The notes under the pieces are model-generated. The model did not search any database. It saw nothing but the letters and a program-made list of their open reading frames with translations, and was not told the DNA's origin. This document shows positions 18,710 to 28,838 of a stretch of 64,000 bases of DNA, one piece after another. The position numbers and the translations under genes were made by a program. This DNA comes from Leptolyngbya sp. FACHB-321. Its GTDB lineage: Bacteria; Cyanobacteriota; Cyanobacteriia; Leptolyngbyales; Leptolyngbyaceae. Each line of letters begins with the position of its first letter. The first letter of the stretch is position 1. The DNA is taken from contig NZ_JACJPI010000083.1 of assembly GCF_014695975.1 (NCBI RefSeq), forward strand, positions 1 to 64,000, in the 5' to 3' direction.

Positions 18710-19891
18710 TTACAACTTGGCATGGCGGAATGTTTGGTAGTCAGCTTCGACTTGGATGGCGTAATCATGGGCATAGGTCAATACAGTCTGATGCCAGTCA
18801 ATGGATTGGGCAAAGGCAATGAGGTCACCCGCGATCGCCGAACCCTGCTGTCCACTGCTTAACAAATATCCCCGAGCCGCTATGCCTGCCATCGTCTCAA
18901 TTACCTTACGCAGACGACCTAATTTGCCGTTCCACTGCTCGAGTTTCACGGCATCATCTGTAGGCTGGAGTTCGCGCAGGACGTAAGACTGACCGTCGAG
19001 TGATACTGTGTCTAACAAAGCTGGTGGTACCCATTGTAGGCGCTGCTGTATGGTAACAATGCGTTCTGCTTAGGTTGCCCAATACGGCTGTGGCAAAAGT
19101 ACGTAGGGCTGAAGGGAAGAGGAGACGCCCGTTTTAAGATCCAAAAGATAGTTGCTGTCAGGTGAACCGTTGCCTTTAACCAGGAGAATGTAACGTTCAA
19201 GCCCCAGGCTGCCAGTACCAGCAACGCGATAAGCGGCATCTAGCAGGCGGAAAAATTTTGGTTTCTTTTGCTTGGCTGCCCAAATTTCAAGCGATGCCTC
19301 GATCTTGTCCCGCTGGTTTGAGTCGATCGCTAGTGTTTTTTCGTCAATGAGAAGCCGTCGAGTTTTGCCAACCTTCTTCGTTCGCTCGTTTAAAAAGTCT
19401 TTACGTTTACGCTTTTTAAGACTTTGCAGTAGCTCTTTCACTAAGCCCGTAGCTGTCTCCCGGTTAACGATGCCAACTTGCCCCTTTGCCAGCACTTTAG
19501 TGTAAGCAATGAGAAAATTTTGGCAGAGCGCCCGAGCCTCGGCTTCTTCCAGCTTAAGGTTATGAGCTGCTACCAGGATTGAGGTAAGAAATCGTGCCAA
19601 ATCCCAGATGCAAGGTGCAAGAGCCGCTTCATCAGAATCGTTGACATCAAAATAGACGAGGCGATCGTTCCCTTTATAACTGCCAAAGTTTTCTAAATGC
19701 AAATCGCCACAATCCCAAACTGGTGGTGCTGTATTAAGTGGGGAACTAGCTGGAAGATCTTCGTAAAATAAGTGACAGGTGCCGCGCAAAAAGGCAAACG
19801 CATTTTCACGCATCGTTTGATACTTCAGGGCAAGAAGCTCTGGTTTACGGTTTTGATTAAACTGCTGAATGCGCTCAACAACAGTTGTCAT
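18710..19891 (-). pseudogene. DUF2252-family protein gene interrupted by one in-frame stop
   Basis: The frame from 19891 reads a DUF2252 protein: RENAFAFLRGTCHLFYEDL, WDCGDLHLENFGSYKG, YFDVNDSDEA, GTGSLGLERYILLVKG, LQPYVLLPQPYWAT. A TAA at 19070-19072 interrupts it. The same frame continues AERIVTIQQRLQWVPPALLD, then VSLDGQSYVLRELQPTDD and a normal C-terminus to 18710. No frameshift is involved; a single base change from a Glu, Gln or Lys codon would explain it. DUF2252 proteins resemble aminoglycoside-phosphotransferase-like kinases and their function is unknown. It is either a very recent nonsense mutation, a readthrough case or a sequence error. Both halves remain well conserved. Confidence 0.85.
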
Positions 19892-20378
19892 AGTGTTTCT
19901 ATCTTTTGTAAGTTGCTATAGCAAAAGTCAGACTGATGAGAGCGAGGTGCAGGGCTAAAACTCCTGGTAAGGGGTAACATTGCCACGACTCTTTTAATCC
20001 CAACATCCTAACTTCTGTGGCAACAGCTATACTTTTGGCGTGATTGACTTTTAGCGCTGTTGCAAGGGCGGCTTTCTCCTCATCCCCTTGCCAAATATCC
20101 GGGTTATGCCTAAGCAATTGTCCAGTTTCATGCGTTAATACGCCTCTATCCCTACCGCTTCAAGGAAGCAAGAGCTGATTGTTCATGCTTTTAGAAGGAG
20201 TGTGGAGCATCCGTTTAAACGGACGATAATTGACTCGTTGGCGAATCAGGCAGAATAGGAAGGCAGTGGCAGTATGAGAGCGGCAGTGTGAGAAAAAGCT
20301 GCTCACCAAAATGAGTACGGTAAAGTACTTCAGCCTTAGAAGCCTGTCTTTCCACTTCGTTTATGCTCATCACGCTTT
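19892..20378. other. Intergenic region upstream of the UvrD-like helicase
   Basis: No supported gene. The stretch 19912-20031 starts with GCTATAGC and ends with AGCTATA and looks like a decayed mobile-element or MITE fragment, but the ends do not form a clean inverted repeat. A 72-codon reverse frame inside it is not protein-like. Confidence 0.35.
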
Positions 20379-22628
20379 ATGCTTACAGGTTCTACCAACG
20401 CTTCACTCGATCAACTTCGCGATACGTTGCGACCGGGACAGCGTGAGATTGCGCTATGGACAAGCGGAGCGTTGGCGGTTTCAGCAGTACCAGGAGCGGG
20501 AAAATCTACGGGGATGGCAGTTGCTGCTGCGATCGCTATTGCACAGCAGCAACTGCACGCTCGTCGTCAGTTGGTAGTAGTGACCTTTACGCGCTCGGCA
20601 GCAGCAAACCTGAAGACAAAGATTCGTGCCAACCTGAAAGCATTGGGGCTGCCGCCAGGGGGCTTTGTCGTACAAACGCTGCATGGGCTTGCCTGGTCGA
20701 TCGCTCGTGCCCATCCAGCCTTGTCAGGTTTGAACCCAGATAACGTCTTGGTAACACCTAATCAAAACCATCGGTTGCTTCGTACCTGTGTTGAGCAGTG
20801 GATTTCGGCAAATGCGCGCCACTATCAAACGCTGCTAGAAGGACGGCAGTTTGACGGTGAGGAAACGGAGCGTTTACGCCGTCAGTCAGTGCTGCGAACA
20901 GAGGTGCTGCCTGCGTTAGCAACCACAGTGATTCATGAGGCGAAGAGTTCTGGTTTATTGCCAGGCGATTTGCGATCGCAGAGCAATGACATAGACGATC
21001 CCTATTCTGTGCTGACGATCGCGGCAGGTTTGTACGAGTTTTACCAAACCCAACTCCGCTTTCGCAACCTAATCGACTACGACGAAATGATTTTGGCAGC
21101 GCTGCGTGTGCTGGACGATCCCCAGGTGCGTCAGTCTTGGCAACAGCAGGTATTTGCTGTTTTTGAGGATGAAGCACAGGATTCCAGTCCCCTACAGACG
21201 CGGCTGTTAGAGATTTTGGCGGCTGACCCGGCTGACCCAACGAGCTACGATCGCATCAATCTCGTCCGAGTTGGCGATCCAAACCAGGCAATCAATTCTA
21301 CCTTTACGCCCGCAGACCCCATCTTCTTTCGGGAGTTTTGCGAAGCGTGCCGCACTCAGAATCGGCTTGCAACGATGACGCAAGCGGGACGGAGTAGCCG
21401 TCCGATTATCGAGGCAGCAAACTTTGTGCTTCAGTGGGTGAACCAATCAAACCTTGCAGGCACAGAGCAACCGTTTCGTGTGCAGACCATTCGCCCCGTT
21501 GCGTCTAACGATCCTCAGCCCAATGCTAACCCTGTGCCAGAAGGACAAGGACTGGAACTCTATACACCCGAAGATGTGTACCAGACAGTAGAGCATATCG
21601 GTCAGCGAGTGCTGCAATTACTCAAGCAACATCCAGACGGGCGAGCGGCTGTGCTAGTGCGGACAAATGACCAGGGGCGCTTTGTAGCAAAGGAACTGTA
21701 TCGCTGGTACGGGGATACCCTACCTGTGTATGAGGTGGGGCAGCGCGATCGCCAGTCCCACGTTCCGGCAGAAATGCTAACCCTACTGCAATTTCTCGAT
21801 CGCCCCCACTCGCCCGATTATCTCAAAGCCGCTTTAACCGTTTTGGTGACGCGAAAGCGTATTCCCACTCAAGATCTTAACGCTCTTGTTAGCTTTCCAG
21901 AGCAATTCCTTTATCCCGGTCCTCTTGATCCAGTGCAACCAGAAGCTGTTGTTGAAGCCCGCCGTTACTGCAATAGTCTCTTGAACGCACGCTTGCAGCT
22001 TCCGCCTGCCCAACTCATACCCTTTCTCGCTTTAACGCTTGACTACGAGCAGACCGAGTTGGCAACTGCTGATAAGCTGACAGAACGCCTTGCCCAGCAG
22101 ACAGAAAACAATGCGCTTTCAGCAATTCTAGGGATCTTAAGTGAGATTGTGGCTTCAGAGCAGTTTGAGCCGGTTGATGCGGACGATACTGAAGAGCGCT
22201 ACACTCGCCCAGGGCAGCTTACTGTGATTACCATGCATAAAGCGAAGGGGCTGGATTGGGATTACGTGTTCATTCCGTTTTTGCATGAGCAAACTATTCC
22301 CGGTAGCCAATGGGTGCCACCGCAGGCACAGTTTCTGGGCGATTTTACGCTAGCAGAAGTTGCCCGTGCCCAGATTCGTGCCAGTTTACATAGCCAGTTT
22401 CCGCTGCCATCGCTTGCCTCTGCTTGGGAACGGGCTAAAAACCTTAAAACCGCTGAGGAATTCCGTCTCCTTTATGTGGCAATGACACGGGCAAAACGTT
22501 TGCTGTGGCTCTCCGCAGCACGGAAAGCGCCGTTTACATGGAACAAGCCCGAAAACCTACAAGACCGTGAGCCATGTCCGGTGCTACCAGCTCTCATGGA
22601 ACGGTTTCCTACCTCTGTGATGACTTAA
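20379..22628 (+). CDS. UvrD/PcrA-like superfamily 1 ATP-dependent DNA helicase
   Basis: 749 residues. Walker A is AVPGAGKST (about 36-44), motif Ia VTFTRSAAANLKTKI, Walker B VFEDEAQDSSPLQ, motif III VGDPNQAINSTF, motif V ITMHKAKGLDWDYVF and motif VI LLYVAMTRAKRLLWLSAAR. All SF1A motifs are present, so an active 3'-5' translocase in repair or recombination is expected. It is not a standard UvrD or PcrA and lacks a recognisable C-terminal nuclease domain. Another ATG lies in a different frame at 20311; the start at 20379 places the Q-motif RPGQREIAL near residue 18. Confidence 0.9.
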   Translation: MLTGSTNASLDQLRDTLRPGQREIALWTSGALAVSAVPGAGKSTGMAVAAAIAIAQQQLHARRQLVVVTFTRSAAANLKTKIRANLKALGLPPGGFVVQTLHGLAWSIARAHPALSGLNPDNVLVTPNQNHRLLRTCVEQWISANARHYQTLLEGRQFDGEETERLRRQSVLRTEVLPALATTVIHEAKSSGLLPGDLRSQSNDIDDPYSVLTIAAGLYEFYQTQLRFRNLIDYDEMILAALRVLDDPQVRQSWQQQVFAVFEDEAQDSSPLQTRLLEILAADPADPTSYDRINLVRVGDPNQAINSTFTPADPIFFREFCEACRTQNRLATMTQAGRSSRPIIEAANFVLQWVNQSNLAGTEQPFRVQTIRPVASNDPQPNANPVPEGQGLELYTPEDVYQTVEHIGQRVLQLLKQHPDGRAAVLVRTNDQGRFVAKELYRWYGDTLPVYEVGQRDRQSHVPAEMLTLLQFLDRPHSPDYLKAALTVLVTRKRIPTQDLNALVSFPEQFLYPGPLDPVQPEAVVEARRYCNSLLNARLQLPPAQLIPFLALTLDYEQTELATADKLTERLAQQTENNALSAILGILSEIVASEQFEPVDADDTEERYTRPGQLTVITMHKAKGLDWDYVFIPFLHEQTIPGSQWVPPQAQFLGDFTLAEVARAQIRASLHSQFPLPSLASAWERAKNLKTAEEFRLLYVAMTRAKRLLWLSAARKAPFTWNKPENLQDREPCPVLPALMERFPTSVMT

Positions 22629-22921
22629 GCGGTTCGGTTTTCCGATCGGGAAAATGAGAGCCTGACAGTGAAGATGAAAGAGACTAATTTGTTACCAGTC
22701 AGGCGGCAGTCTTAGCCAGTCTGAAGCGAGTGCTTTCAGGCTAACTACTGAGGGTATTTCCTCCACGCATTGTAACAGTCTCTATCTAATGGCTCAAATT
22801 TGTGATTTGAGCAGCACGTTCTTGTAGAATGGCTTACATTATTTATGAGAGTATGTTGTAAAAGTTAACAAAAGTAGTTCAACAAACATAAGACTGCCGT
22901 GCGCGGCTAGATGGAGGCTCA
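22629..22921. other. Intergenic region before the DUF2949 gene
   Basis: About 0.29 kb with no reading frame or clear terminator. A GGAGG ribosome-binding site at the right edge serves the DUF2949 gene. Confidence 0.35.
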
Positions 22922-23101
22922 ATGGAAGCCCGTTTAATTAAATTTTTACAAGAAGAACTGGCGATTTCGGACTCAGCGATCGCTACAGTCAAGCGTCACC
23001 AAGAATTCAGTGCAACCCTGCTGCCGATGCTTCTCTGGCAGTATGGACTGGTGACGCTAGAAGAGCTTGACCGAATTTTTGACTGGCTTGAAACTGCCTA
23101 G
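22922..23101 (+). CDS. DUF2949-family small protein
   Basis: A 59-residue gene reading MEARLIKFLQEELAISDSA and ending LDRIFDWLETA. GGAGG sits seven bases before the ATG. The sequence matches the cyanobacterial DUF2949 pattern, with a conserved MLLWQYGLVTLEELD core. It is all-helical with no catalytic motif; function unknown. It converges on the CNB-domain gene with 12 bp between the stops. Confidence 0.8.
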   Translation: MEARLIKFLQEELAISDSAIATVKRHQEFSATLLPMLLWQYGLVTLEELDRIFDWLETA

Positions 23102-23113
23102 TTTGAACGTCTT

Positions 23114-23596
23114 TTAACGTCGCGCCGTTCTAAATACTGGTGGCGGCGGGGGAGGAACCACAGGTGCTTTCATGTGATTCATCTTTTGGTTTAGTTCGCG
23201 GATACGGCGTGAAAGCAGGCGAATGATGTTAACAGCAATACCGGGCGTTTCGTCGATCGCCTCGTAAAGCTGCTGCTGTGTCAGCACCAGACAATCACAG
23301 ATTGCCAGCGTGGTAACAGAGGCAGAACGAGGTTCTGCGTCAAAAAGAGACATTTCGCCAAAGCAAGCTCCTTGCTCAAGCTGCACAATTTCCTGTTTGC
23401 CGATGTGAACGCTCACTTTGCCGGACACTACCACATAGAGCGATCGCCCTTCCTGCCCTTCCGTAAAAATCGTGTGGTTGGTTGGAAACGACAACTCATC
23501 CATAATGGATGCCAACCGTACCAGAAAGTCATCCCGCAACTCTTTGAAGATGGGAACTTGCCGGACAAACAGTAAGCGATCGACGCTAGTTAACAT
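23114..23596 (-). CDS. Cyclic-nucleotide-binding domain protein
   Basis: 160 residues with a single CNB beta-roll: VPIFKELRDDFLVRLAS, FTEGQEGRSLYVVVSGKVSV, QGACFGEMSLFDAEPRSASV (phosphate-binding cassette with FGEMSLF and the Arg of PRSASV) and a C-helix. A short polyproline tail follows (VVPPPPPPVF). There is no DNA-binding domain, so it is a sensor or regulatory subunit. It lies 180 bp downstream of, and on the same strand as, the transporter/HEAT gene, and may supply a regulatory domain in trans; this is inference. Confidence 0.88.
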   Translation of the reverse strand: MLTSVDRLLFVRQVPIFKELRDDFLVRLASIMDELSFPTNHTIFTEGQEGRSLYVVVSGKVSVHIGKQEIVQLEQGACFGEMSLFDAEPRSASVTTLAICDCLVLTQQQLYEAIDETPGIAVNIIRLLSRRIRELNQKMNHMKAPVVPPPPPPVFRTARR

Positions 23597-23776
23597 AAAT
23601 CGATAGCGGCTTGAGCTGGAGCTGAGACGAAGAACTCTAGGCCCGAGACATGGAGACGTGAGTGGCTATACCAAGTGTCGGCTACGTAGTGAGCAGATCG
23701 ATGTTAGACGATCGCAAAAATCTACGGTTGAGACAAGGCTTTTCCTAGAGTGCCCATGATGTGTCAGGAAACCTAA

Positions 23777-26700
23777 CTAGATTGGTTCCAATCCAGTTCG
23801 ATTTGGAAAATTAATCACATTATTGCCTCGTTCTGCGGTCTGGTTCACTGTTTTTGCCGAATTTGATGCAAATTCTCGCATGATCGTCTGCACTTGATCA
23901 GCCACTAACGGGTCTGGGTCATGAGTTAGCATCGGCAATAACCTCATCAAAGCACGCGGCGATGCCATTTTAAGGTATGCGAGCACTGATTCACGCACAA
24001 ACCCCCTGGGATGTCGCAGGCAGGCAATTGTCTGTTCTGGTGTCAGACTCCAACGCGCCTGACGCGCTAAGTGAAAGCAGCAGGCGAGCGACCAATCCGA
24101 CAAAAAGTGACGCAAATCAAGTAAATGACGCAGTCGATCACTGGGAGCCATGGGTTCATAGCTCATTAAGTCTGACAAACTTTGTAATTTGTCTAGGTCA
24201 GAGTTGCGATCGAGCAAGCTTAACAAGGCACGTTTACTGGGAATATCAAGCGTATTGTCCAAAATTTCGAGTCCACGTGCCATGCTACTGCGCGAGTTTG
24301 ACTGCAAGTTAAACGCAGCGGCTTTAATTGACCCGATCGGGTACAAAAACTTCATGAGTAGAAATAGGCGCTCTTCAGCATCAGCCTGCAAATCGCGCAG
24401 GGAGCGTCGCAAAAGGTCTGCCTCACGCCCCCAGACTTGCGTGGGTGTCAAGTCAAGTAGCGCGGCATAAAGCTGCCCTACAAACATGAGTTCGTGGTCA
24501 ATCAGTCGTTCAATGCCACGTCTGCCTAAACGATCAGACACACTATCAATCCCCAAATCACGAGGCATTTCTAGCAAAATACGCAGAATGCTTCGGCGAT
24601 CGGTGCCCCATGCTGTCATCAAGTGAGCAATCAGCGCATCTAGTGCCTCTAAGGTGCCAATTTGCCCGATCGCTCGCCATGCATGGAGTCTTACTAACTC
24701 AGGCTTATGCGTGTCTTCTGCTAGTTCTACTAGCATGGGAATGGCATCATTCTCCAAGCGCACTAATGCCTGCATCGCTGCTTCGCGAGTGGACTTGTAG
24801 TACAGCCCACGTAGTAATGATGGGTAAAATTCCTCAAGATGAGTGGAAGCGATCGCCTCCAACAGCGCACAGCGTACCCGTAACGACTCGTCCTGTAGCA
24901 GGTCTGGAATGTAGAGCCGCAACGCTTGTAGATAAACGGCTTCTCCCAACGCACGACAACCCATAACGCGCTCTTTTTCCTGCTTATGGGTCAGCATAAA
25001 ACGTAGCGTATTAGTAGCTTCTGCCTTTTGTGTAGGGCTGCCTCGCCGCATCATCAGTGATGCTGCTGTCCCTCGCACCACTGAATCGACCTCTGGACGT
25101 AGGTAAGGGCGCAATTGACGGATGTCTGGCTCGTCTTCAGTCAACCAGACATAGCGTAATGCCACCGCTAGCACTTCGGGCGAGGGCGATTGATCAATCA
25201 GCGATCGCACCTGTTCCAGATAAGCTGGGTTAGGGGATGCCAGCATTGCTTCCAGGCTCTTGCGCTGTAAGCCAGGCGATAATTTCGCCAGCAAGGGAGC
25301 TAGTACTTCACCGACGTTCTTATGGTCAAGCTGGCTTAACAGTTCAATGCAAGACCCTTTATGTACATCCGTTCCGGGCTGATCCAACGCTTCGATCACT
25401 GCTCGCTTCAGTTCCCGCAGATCAACATCCCCACTGAGCTGTCCCCGCTCGGCGCTCATGACCAAGAGACCAACATACTTGCTACGCAACAGCCCAATCG
25501 TCAGAAGCCAAAGCAACGATAGACCTACGACAACGGGCAGAAGCCAATTAACTCCCACATCACCCAGGCTCGTGTTGCGGCTAAACCAGACCAGTACTAG
25601 CAGCGCTAAACCAGTGGCACCAGTAGACAGTGGCTCGGCAATGCCCCGTACCACAGACTGGATGCCACTCCGCATACTGTCGGGAATCGGCTGAAACAGT
25701 ACGGGACCCAAACTGGCAAACAGCGTGTAGTGCAACAATTCATCCAGAAACTTGAGTACCACCAGGCTAACGAAGAGTCCCAGCACCCATCCTGTTGGTG
25801 CGATCGTCATTGCCACTATCCCCAGAATGGCAATCATGCCGGGTAGCAGCATTGCAGTTGCAAAGACACCAATGCGCTCAATGACACGACTAGAGGCTAG
25901 CCACTGCATTGCCAGTTCACAAACACCTAAAATGGCGCTAAACCAGCCTAAAAAACTAGCGATCGCTGCGTCAGAATTTTGTTGTCCCAAAAACTGGGCG
26001 ATCGTACCTGCATTACCAAAGAGCTGAAGCTGACGGAGAAACTGAAAATCGATCAGCAGCAGTAGCACCTGCGCCAGAACAAAAAAAGTAAACAGCAAAA
26101 CGACATAGCGCCTGAGTGGACCCTGCAAGCGACGATTAGCAAACTCACTCAAGCGATCTTCAGAAGTGCGTCGCAACGAGTCTGGAAACGCTTGCTGGTA
26201 CGACTGGCTTAAATAAAAGAGAATGCCTGCCCCAATGATCATCATCAGGCAAGCCATCGCTACAACGTTTTTTAACCCGACCCAGGCAATCAGAAAGGTT
26301 AAGGAAAAGCCACTGATGACATCGGCAACGAGAATGCCGCTGCTAATCAGCGGATAGGTGCGCTTAATCTCCCGAATATTAAAAAGTTGATTGGCTGTAA
26401 TCGACGTATTGAGGTCATTGAGGACATAAACTGCCTCTAGCCAAAGCCGCATAAGAAAGATTGTAATCGCAATCACAGATGCTCCCCAAAGGGACGACTG
26501 ATTGTCTAATCCAAACCAAAACAGCAGTAGCGGTACTGCCATTAGTAATGCCGTGAGCACCAGCACTCGTCGGAGTGGTAGCACCTTCTGCAACTGTGAG
26601 TAGACAAAGCCTAAGCCTGAGCCAATACCTGCACTGGCGATATAAATCCAGGGCAACCCATCTTCCGCATTGTATTTCTGCAAAAACAGCGCGACCGTGC

Positions 26701-26851
26701 TTGCCTCAAACCATACCAGCCCGATCGACGTGATTGTGTAAAAAGCAAACATCAGAAATGTGCGCTCACTCTCCTCAGGACGGAGATTGACCCACCGCAG
26801 AAGTTTCTGCTTCAAACTATGATCACTAAGCCACTGGCGCTTGAGTTCCAT
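23777..26851 (-). CDS. Npt-type nucleotide transporter / HEAT-repeat fusion protein
   Basis: About 1024 residues from the ATG at 26851 (MELKRQWLSDHSLKQ); an upstream ATG at 26929 adds an unconvincing leader. The N-terminal 430 residues hold about 12 membrane segments of the ATP/ADP-translocase-like MFS superfamily: RPEESERTFLMFAFYTITSI, LRLWLEAVYVLNDLN, NIREIKRTYPLISSGILVAD and FLDELLHYTLFASLGPVLFQ. The C-terminal 550 residues are HEAT-like alpha repeats (GCRALGEAV, RVRCALLEAIAST, LHAWRAIGQIGTLEAL). True Npt proteins exchange ATP and ADP in parasites; in free-living cyanobacteria the substrate is unknown. The soluble repeats probably bind protein partners. The CNB gene follows. Confidence 0.85.
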   Translation of the reverse strand: MELKRQWLSDHSLKQKLLRWVNLRPEESERTFLMFAFYTITSIGLVWFEASTVALFLQKYNAEDGLPWIYIASAGIGSGLGFVYSQLQKVLPLRRVLVLTALLMAVPLLLFWFGLDNQSSLWGASVIAITIFLMRLWLEAVYVLNDLNTSITANQLFNIREIKRTYPLISSGILVADVISGFSLTFLIAWVGLKNVVAMACLMMIIGAGILFYLSQSYQQAFPDSLRRTSEDRLSEFANRRLQGPLRRYVVLLFTFFVLAQVLLLLIDFQFLRQLQLFGNAGTIAQFLGQQNSDAAIASFLGWFSAILGVCELAMQWLASSRVIERIGVFATAMLLPGMIAILGIVAMTIAPTGWVLGLFVSLVVLKFLDELLHYTLFASLGPVLFQPIPDSMRSGIQSVVRGIAEPLSTGATGLALLVLVWFSRNTSLGDVGVNWLLPVVVGLSLLWLLTIGLLRSKYVGLLVMSAERGQLSGDVDLRELKRAVIEALDQPGTDVHKGSCIELLSQLDHKNVGEVLAPLLAKLSPGLQRKSLEAMLASPNPAYLEQVRSLIDQSPSPEVLAVALRYVWLTEDEPDIRQLRPYLRPEVDSVVRGTAASLMMRRGSPTQKAEATNTLRFMLTHKQEKERVMGCRALGEAVYLQALRLYIPDLLQDESLRVRCALLEAIASTHLEEFYPSLLRGLYYKSTREAAMQALVRLENDAIPMLVELAEDTHKPELVRLHAWRAIGQIGTLEALDALIAHLMTAWGTDRRSILRILLEMPRDLGIDSVSDRLGRRGIERLIDHELMFVGQLYAALLDLTPTQVWGREADLLRRSLRDLQADAEERLFLLMKFLYPIGSIKAAAFNLQSNSRSSMARGLEILDNTLDIPSKRALLSLLDRNSDLDKLQSLSDLMSYEPMAPSDRLRHLLDLRHFLSDWSLACCFHLARQARWSLTPEQTIACLRHPRGFVRESVLAYLKMASPRALMRLLPMLTHDPDPLVADQVQTIMREFASNSAKTVNQTAERGNNVINFPNRTGLEPI

Positions 26852-27125
26852 GCCGCGTTTGCGTCCTATATGCGTAGCCGAACCCTGATGTCTCTTTGAC
26901 CCCGACAGGCACCTGTCGATCGCTAGCATCGCACCTTGTAACTTTTGAAAGCGCGATCGTCACGGAGTCATCGTTGGATAGAGCAAGCCGTTGTTTGCCC
27001 CTACAAGCGATCGGTTACGAGCAGAATTAAATTGGTTTAACTTAGCTTGCCCCGAATGGCTTTCATTTTAGATAGCTGCTGACCATTCAGGGCAAAAATT
27101 TCTGACATGAACCCTGTGAGCACAC

Positions 27126-27158
27126 TAAAAAGGCACCCCAAACGTAATCGGAGTGCCT
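27126..27158 (-). terminator. Rho-independent terminator of infC
   Basis: On the minus strand AGGCACTCC pairs with GGGGTGCCT (9 bp, one G-T pair) around a 10-nt loop and is followed by five T. It lies 45 bp after the infC stop. Confidence 0.9.
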
Positions 27159-27202
27159 CTATCAGTAGCGCGTTTAATCAGCTTATCAAACAGCGCTACT
27201 CA

Positions 27203-27745
27203 CTATTTTTTAGGAGCCAATAGCATCATCATGTTGCGTCCTTCTCGCTTCGGCGCTTGCTGCACTTCAGCAAGCTCCTGAAGATCGCCTGCCATCCGCT
27301 TTAGCAAATCTTCAGCAATGTCGCTATGCTGAATCTCGCGTCCCCGGAACATAATGGTTGCCTTTACCTTGTCACCATCTTTCAAAAACCGCTTCGCCTG
27401 GTTGATGCGCACCTCGTAGTCATGCGCTTCAATCTTATAGCGCATCTTGACTTCTTTAACGTCAACGGTGTGCTGTTTCTTCTTCGCTTCACGAGCCTTC
27501 TTTTCTTGCTCGAACTTAAATTTGCCGTAGTCCATGATGCGGCAAACAGGTGGATCGGCTTTATCGCTGACAAGAACCAGATCCAGGTCTTTTTCTTCAG
27601 CGATTTGCATGGCATCGCGGGGAACCATAATCCCTAGCTGCGCACCATCCGAGTCGATCACTCGAATTTTCGGAAAGCGAATCCGTTCGTTAATTGCTGG
27701 TAAATCGCGATTTGGTCTTCTCTCAATTCTTTCAATCACAGGCAT
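27203..27745 (-). CDS. infC: Translation initiation factor IF-3
   Basis: 180 residues. The N-domain opens [18 protein letters not shown], the linker has [19 protein letters not shown] and the C-domain [18 protein letters not shown] with [14 protein letters not shown]. It binds the 30S subunit and proofreads initiation. The ATG at 27745 is used. Many infC genes start at AUU for autoregulation, but no AUU start is needed here. No rpmI-rplT follows; a terminator sits right after the gene. Confidence 0.96.
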   Translation of the reverse strand: MPVIERIERRPNRDLPAINERIRFPKIRVIDSDGAQLGIMVPRDAMQIAEEKDLDLVLVSDKADPPVCRIMDYGKFKFEQEKKAREAKKKQHTVDVKEVKMRYKIEAHDYEVRINQAKRFLKDGDKVKATIMFRGREIQHSDIAEDLLKRMAGDLQELAEVQQAPKREGRNMMMLLAPKK

Positions 27746-28089
27746 TTGATGGTTGGCAAAGTAGGGGTTGACAACTGGAAATCAGTCTTCAAGCGTGGAC
27801 TGGATGGCGTGTCGTCAATTGCTAGAGTACAAAGGTGCCAGAAAACAAGTAGTCATAGATGACCAGTTTGTGAGTCGGGCATGGACTAGCTACCTGCTAT
27901 TCTACTCAGTCCGTCGAAAATTCTGCTTAATTGTTACGTAAATTCCAAGAAGTCAGAAGAGCTGAGGACATGGCTGCTGCAATCTATGCCTTTAGGTTAT
28001 GGGCATTTAGCAGTCTGTCTAGTAACGCTTGCAACCTTTAGTGAGCGATCCCTCTACAATGTAGTCCTTCTACTAGCTAATCAAGGGAG
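27746..28089. other. Intergenic region upstream of infC
   Basis: 344 bp that should hold the infC promoter and leader. No gene, hairpin or repeat stands out. Confidence 0.35.
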
Positions 28090-28467
28090 TTAGCAGTAGC
28101 GGCTCACATCCTCGCCGCATTCATCAGCTAGGTAACACAGCGATCGAAAGCGCAGCGCTACAACCTGTTCATAGAAAGGGTTGAGCTTGCAGAGCGGCGG
28201 GATGGAGAAAAGGGTGCGATCGAAGAGTTTAATGGTGCGCTCAAAGGGGCAGCGACCTGGGATGATTTGGCAAAAGGTTCTTGCTGTTCCGGCGTCATGA
28301 ATAGCAATGTTATCCAGCCATTGACGGATCGGTTGAAGTGGAGCGAACCGATTGATCCGTGGCGTGGCTTGCTGGGATGATGTCGTTAGGTCAAGGGCTG
28401 TTTCTGTAGTAATCCAAACAAACTGTTCGACTTGAGCACTGGCAGCGGTGGCGTTAGAGTGGTTCAT
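28090..28467 (-). CDS. Mo-dependent nitrogenase C-terminal (Mo-nitro_C) domain protein
   Basis: 125 residues. The C-terminal 80 carry the family pattern: PIRQWLDNIAIHDAGTARTF, IPGRCPFERTIKLF, IPPLCKLNPFYEQVVALRFR and the end LCYLADECGEDVSRYC, with six conserved Cys. Despite its name the family is found in many cyanobacteria outside nif clusters and its function is unknown; the Cys suggest metal or Fe-S binding. No nif genes are nearby. Confidence 0.8.
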   Translation of the reverse strand: MNHSNATAASAQVEQFVWITTETALDLTTSSQQATPRINRFAPLQPIRQWLDNIAIHDAGTARTFCQIIPGRCPFERTIKLFDRTLFSIPPLCKLNPFYEQVVALRFRSLCYLADECGEDVSRYC

Positions 28468-28838
28468 TTCTTCCTCTCAAGAATGAGATATGAGAAAGCT
28501 TTTTGGTGATCGTCTGCTAGTGAGGCAGATGTTATCCACAGAGCGTTCTGATGAGCGTTTTGTGGTGCTGTGAATCATTTACTCTGATACGCTTATGCTG
28601 CCAGCCTTTAAAGAAATCTTAATGGGCAGGATTACTGAAAGATCGATCGCTGCTATCTCAGCTTTCAGCGACTTTACTCAGGAAATGGGTGGGATGACGA
28701 AAGACCGATCGGCAGTACCGTTTTGACTGCTTACTCCTAGCAAATCTGTAATGATCTATGACACTTCTACCGTCCTAGTAAGTATGCGATAGAGAATAGC
28801 GCTACGTCTTTGCTCAACCCGCTTATTTCTAGAACGTT
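28468..28838. other. Intergenic region between divergent Mo-nitro_C and TetR genes
   Basis: 371 bp without a supported gene. It includes both promoters and possibly a TetR operator. No clear palindrome was recognised. Confidence 0.35.

Noticed and set aside
19899-20117. 72-codon reverse frame upstream of the helicase
   Set aside because: In a stretch that looks like decayed mobile DNA; no conserved pattern.
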